Shown here: piece after piece, positions 14,305 through 16,941 of the stretch
Position numbering within the stretch: the stretch's first letter is position 1
Layout of the letters: every line of letters starts with the position of its first letter
From: a bacterium
GTDB taxonomy: Bacteria; BMS3Abin14
Assembly: GCA_029210545.1 (NCBI GenBank)
Contig: JARGFV010000048.1
Coordinates: forward strand, 1-16,941
Length of the DNA: 16,941 nucleotides
Direction: 5' to 3'
Notes under the pieces: generated by a model
Seen by the model: only the letters and a program-made list of their open reading frames with translations
What the model was told of the DNA's origin: nothing
The model's database searches: none
Position numbers and translations under genes: made by a program

Positions 14305-14792
14305 CGATACTGGACGGGGAGCAGGTCCCGGTCACCATCGGCAAGGGCGACGAGGGGAAGACCCTCATCACCATCGGTGAGAAACTGTACACGGTGGATC
14401 CCCGCTGGACCCGGAGTGATCTTTTGTCCCTTATCATTGACGGACGCTCCTACCAGGTTGACATCCACTCCGAAAAGGATCTCCACGAGGTCCTCATCGA
14501 GGGAGAGCATTTCGAGTTCGAACTTTTCGACGAGCGCAAGGCTCTCCTGAAAAAGAGCGCCGTCCTCGGCGCCGAAGGCGTCCAGGAGATCAAGAGCTCC
14601 ATGCCGGGAAAGATCGTCAAGGTGCTGGTCTCCGAGGAGGAAGAGGTTGAACAGGGCCAGGGACTCGTGGTGATGGAAGCCATGAAGATGGAGAATGAGA
14701 TCAAGTCTCCCAAGGCGGGGATTGTGAAGAAAATAGGGGTGACCGAGGGGCAGGCGGTCGAATCGGGCGCGTTGTTGGTGGTCGTTGAATAA
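14292..14792 (+). CDS. Biotin carboxyl carrier protein
   Basis: Carries biotin between the biotin carboxylase and the carboxyltransferase. 166 residues. The C-terminal 80 form a biotinyl domain with the site EAMKMEN; Lys132 would be biotinylated, 34 residues from the C-terminus as is typical. The N-terminal 90 residues ([40 protein letters not shown]) resemble the beta-rich domain that contacts the carboxyltransferase in one-piece alpha subunits. AGGAGG (14281-14286) lies 5 nt before the ATG, inside the end of the biotin carboxylase gene; the 13-nt overlap implies coupled translation. A start at 14265 is possible but has no better signal. Confidence 0.92.
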   Translation: MAYIAILDGEQVPVTIGKGDEGKTLITIGEKLYTVDPRWTRSDLLSLIIDGRSYQVDIHSEKDLHEVLIEGEHFEFELFDERKALLKKSAVLGAEGVQEIKSSMPGKIVKVLVSEEEEVEQGQGLVVMEAMKMENEIKSPKAGIVKKIGVTEGQAVESGALLVVVE

Positions 14793-14849
14793 CAACGATA
14801 CCGCTGCGCGAACACCCGGTTCCTGTAAAGGCGGTAAAGGCAGCCTCTC

Positions 14850-14873
14850 GCAGGGACGCAGAGACGCAGAGAA
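14850..14873. repeat. 8-bp tandem array GCAGAGAC, 3 units
   Basis: The units are gcagggac, gcagagac and gcagagaa, head to tail. Confidence 0.75.
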
Positions 14874-14896
14874 AGGCTGAATCCTGGGTAAAAACC

Positions 14897-14929
14897 TGTC
14901 ATTGCGAGCCGCCACAAAGCGAAGCAATC
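14897..14929 (+). repeat. TCATTGCGAGC hairpin repeat, copy c
   Basis: TGTCATTGCGAGC (14897-14909) and GCGAAGCAATC (14919-14929), arms as in copy a with a different loop. A partial, decayed copy begins at 15157 (GTCATTGCGCC). Confidence 0.8.
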
Positions 14930-14956
14930 TCGGGTTCCTGTAAAGGCGGTGTTTTC

Positions 14957-14980
14957 ACCACAGGTCACAGAGAACACAGA
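14957..14980. repeat. 8-bp tandem array CACAGAGA, 3 units
   Basis: The units are accacagg, tcacagag and aacacaga, right after the second copy of the 18-bp repeat. Confidence 0.6.
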
Positions 14981-15223
14981 GGAAGGCGGAGAAAAAGCGA
15001 AACCGGGGGAAGGCACGGTTCCTGTAAAGGCGGTAAGAGCCAACTTACCACAGCACGGCCTCTCCCAGGCCGCCCCACGGGGTTTCACAGGGTAAACCCG
15101 GGAAGAGGGTTAAACGGTCGTTATTCCGGGCAACGACCCGGAATCCAGTCATACCCGTCATTGCGCCTGTCCGCCGAAGCTTTACGCGAAGGTGGAAGGC
15201 CCGGGCTTTTGAGGGTCGATTCA

Positions 15224-16882
15224 ATGACTAAAGACATCAGGAAACAGCTTGAACTCTGGCAGTCCGAAATCTACGAGCCTGCCACTGCAAAGCACCCGGA
15301 GCGCAAGGAAACGTTCACCACCATCTCCGGGCAGGAGCTCAAGCCCCTCTATACCCCGGCGGACGTGGAGGGTCTCGATTACGGCGAGGACCTCGGATAT
15401 CCCGGAACTTTCCCCTTCACGCGGGGGGTGCGGCCCAGCATGTACCGGGGCCAGTTCTGGACCATGCGCCAGTACGCCGGTTTCGGGACCGCCGAGGAGT
15501 CCAACCGCCGGTACCGCTACCTGCTGGACCAGGGGCAGACAGGCCTTTCCGTGGCCTTCGACCTGCCTACCCAGATGGGCTACGATTCGGACCACCCCAT
15601 GGCCGAAGGGGAGGTGGGCCGCGTCGGGGTGGCCATCGACACCCTCGAGGACATGGAAACCCTTTTCAGCCGGATTCCCCTCGACAAGGTCAGCACTTCA
15701 ATGACCATCAACTCCACGGCTTCCATCCTCCTTTCCCTCTATGCCGAGGTGGGGGCAATGCAGGGGGTCGGTCCGGACCGGCTCAGGGGAACCATCCAGA
15801 ACGACGTCCTGAAAGAGTACATCGCCAGGGGGACCTATATCTTCCCGCCCATGCCCTCCATGCGGATCATCACCGACATCTTCGCCTACTGCATCGAGCA
15901 GATGCCCAGCTTCAACACCATCAGCATCAGCGGGTACCACATGAGGGAGGCCGGCAGCACGGCCGCCCAGGAGGTGGCGTTCACCCTGGCCGACGGCATC
16001 GCCTACGTCCAGGCCGCCATCGACAGCGGGCTCGACGTGGACCATTTCGCCACCAGGCTGTCCTTCTTTTTCAACGTCCACAACGAGTTCCTCGAGGAGG
16101 TGGCCAAGTTCCGGGCAGCCCGCCGCCTGTGGGCCGGCATCATGAAGGACCGCTTCAAGGCGGCCGATCCCCGTTCATGGATGCTCCGGTTCCACACCCA
16201 GACGGCCGGGTGCTCCCTGACGGCCCAGCAGCCTGAAAACAACGTGGTGCGCGTGGCGATCCAGGCCCTTGCCGCCGTCCTCGGCGGAACCCAGTCGCTT
16301 CACACCAACTCCAGGGACGAGGCCCTGGCCCTTCCAACCGAAGATTCCGTGCGCATCGCCCTCAGGACCCAGCAGATCATCGCCCAGGAGAGCGGGGTGG
16401 CCGGCACCATCGATCCGCTGGCCGGTTCCTACGCCATCGAGTCCCTCACCGGTTCCATCGAGGAACAGGCCGCCGATTACATCCGGCGTATCGATGACAT
16501 GGGGGGGGCTGTCCGGGCCATCGAGGCCGGTTACCAGGCCAGGGAGATCGAGGAAGCGGCTTACCGCTACCAGATGGAGGTGGAGTCCGGAGACCGTGTC
16601 GTGGTCGGTGTCAACGCCTTCACCGTGGAAGAGGGGAAGTTTGCGGGCGAGCTCCTCAAGGTCGATCCGGAGCTGGAGAAGGCCCAGGTCCAGCGGGTGC
16701 GGGCGGTGAGGAGTCGGCGAAACCAGGCCGAGGTGGACGACAGGCTCCGGGCCCTCGAGGACGCGGCCGGGGGAACCGACAACCTCATGCCCCACATCCG
16801 GGGGGCGGTGAGCGCTTATGCGACGCTGGGGGAAGTGAGTGATTCACTGCGGGGAGTTTTCGGGATCCATAAGCCGCAGTGA
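15224..16882 (+). CDS. Methylmalonyl-CoA mutase, large (catalytic) subunit
   Basis: Adenosylcobalamin-dependent isomerisation of (R)-methylmalonyl-CoA to succinyl-CoA; cytosolic. 552 residues cover only the substrate-binding TIM-barrel part ([80 protein letters not shown]). The B12-binding domain is absent, as in split mutases whose roughly 140-residue small subunit is a separate gene; one-piece enzymes are over 700 residues. Tyr84, Arg202 and His239 correspond to Tyr89, Arg207 and His244 of the Propionibacterium enzyme, with identical spacing (118 and 37). Isobutyryl-CoA mutases have Phe and Gln at the first two, so methylmalonyl-CoA is the likely substrate. The ATG at 15224 has GAGGGT upstream; an in-frame ATG at 15161 would translate repeat DNA. 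Confidence 0.92.
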   Translation: MTKDIRKQLELWQSEIYEPATAKHPERKETFTTISGQELKPLYTPADVEGLDYGEDLGYPGTFPFTRGVRPSMYRGQFWTMRQYAGFGTAEESNRRYRYLLDQGQTGLSVAFDLPTQMGYDSDHPMAEGEVGRVGVAIDTLEDMETLFSRIPLDKVSTSMTINSTASILLSLYAEVGAMQGVGPDRLRGTIQNDVLKEYIARGTYIFPPMPSMRIITDIFAYCIEQMPSFNTISISGYHMREAGSTAAQEVAFTLADGIAYVQAAIDSGLDVDHFATRLSFFFNVHNEFLEEVAKFRAARRLWAGIMKDRFKAADPRSWMLRFHTQTAGCSLTAQQPENNVVRVAIQALAAVLGGTQSLHTNSRDEALALPTEDSVRIALRTQQIIAQESGVAGTIDPLAGSYAIESLTGSIEEQAADYIRRIDDMGGAVRAIEAGYQAREIEEAAYRYQMEVESGDRVVVGVNAFTVEEGKFAGELLKVDPELEKAQVQRVRAVRSRRNQAEVDDRLRALEDAAGGTDNLMPHIRGAVSAYATLGEVSDSLRGVFGIHKPQ

Positions 16883-16893
16883 ATCACGTGTAT

Positions 16894-16921
16894 GCGTAGA
16901 GCGTACGTGCGTAATAGCGTA
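16894..16921. repeat. GCGTA tandem array, 4 units
   Basis: GCGTA occurs at 16894, 16901, 16909 and 16917, at 7-8-bp intervals, 11 nt after the mutase stop and running to near the window end. Confidence 0.6.
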
Positions 16922-16941
16922 AAAACTGGACCGCGTTCACG

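Larger units (their letters stand above)
14818..15034 (+). repeat. 18-bp direct repeat, three exact copies
   Basis: GGTTCCTGTAAAGGCGGT occurs at 14818-14835, 14933-14950 and 15017-15034. Start-to-start distances are 115 and 84 bp. The intervening sequences differ and hold other repeats. Confidence 0.9.
14793..15223. other. Repeat-packed intergenic region before the mutase gene
   Basis: 431 bp without a supported gene. It holds three copies of an 18-bp repeat (14818-14835, 14933-14950, 15017-15034), 8-bp tandem units (14850-14873, 14957-14980), one full TCATTGCGAGC hairpin (14897-14929) and a partial one (15157-15180). No clear promoter or terminator is seen. Confidence 0.7.

Noticed and set aside
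14818-15034. Possible CRISPR array from three identical 18-bp repeats
   Set aside because: Repeats are too short, spacing is unequal (115 and 84 bp), spacers contain other repeat types, and no cas gene is present.
15161-15223. Earlier ATG for the mutase gene
   Set aside because: It would add 21 residues encoded by a partial TCATTGCG repeat; the ATG at 15224 has a ribosome binding site and matches the family N-terminus.

Overview
The window is about 17 kb of GC-rich bacterial DNA. It suggests a Gram-negative anaerobe or facultative anaerobe of the Deltaproteobacteria/Desulfobacterota type. The evidence is an outer-membrane beta-barrel protein, a PBP1C-type cell-wall enzyme paired with an alpha-2-macroglobulin relic, a split propionyl-CoA carboxylase, a split methylmalonyl-CoA mutase, and long repeat-rich intergenic gaps. 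The taxonomic placement is inference; there is no rRNA or other marker gene here.

Layout. Positions 1-322 are repeat DNA. A minus-strand gene (323-1621) encodes a secreted ABC-transporter substrate-binding protein with an unusual helical tail. A 1.3-kb gap follows, with palindromic repeats and two possible gene scraps. A plus-strand B12-binding radical SAM protein lies at 2943-4658. After a gap with short tandem arrays comes a minus-strand toxin-antitoxin pair (MazF/PemK toxin 5034-5378, ribbon-helix-helix antitoxin 5372-5608), with a readable promoter and operator. Next on the plus strand are a secreted DUF2914 protein (5874-6275), the C-terminal stump of an alpha-2-macroglobulin (6265-6711) and pbpC (6711-9122). 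A 0.7-kb hairpin- and repeat-rich gap leads to a small outer-membrane beta-barrel protein (9833-10387).

The right-hand 6 kb is a metabolic cluster on the plus strand: carboxyltransferase (pccB-like, 11023-12573), biotin carboxylase (12805-14304), biotin carrier protein (14292-14792) and the large subunit of methylmalonyl-CoA mutase (15224-16882). Together these would carboxylate propionyl-CoA to methylmalonyl-CoA and isomerise it to succinyl-CoA. The epimerase, the small B12-binding mutase subunit and the mutase chaperone are not in the window and may lie just beyond its right end.

The most striking non-coding feature is the content of the gaps. Nearly every one carries one or more dispersed repeats: a 54-bp inverted pair at 1-54 and 9357-9410, an AGTCGCAAAAAGTCC family, a covarying TCATTGCGAGC hairpin and an 18-bp triplicate. 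Most also carry a different degenerate tandem array with a 7-9-bp period. I did not find a complete new defence or mobile system. The best leads are the truncated macroglobulin, the leaderless toxin-antitoxin promoter, the cysteine at the carboxylase specificity position and the repeat families.
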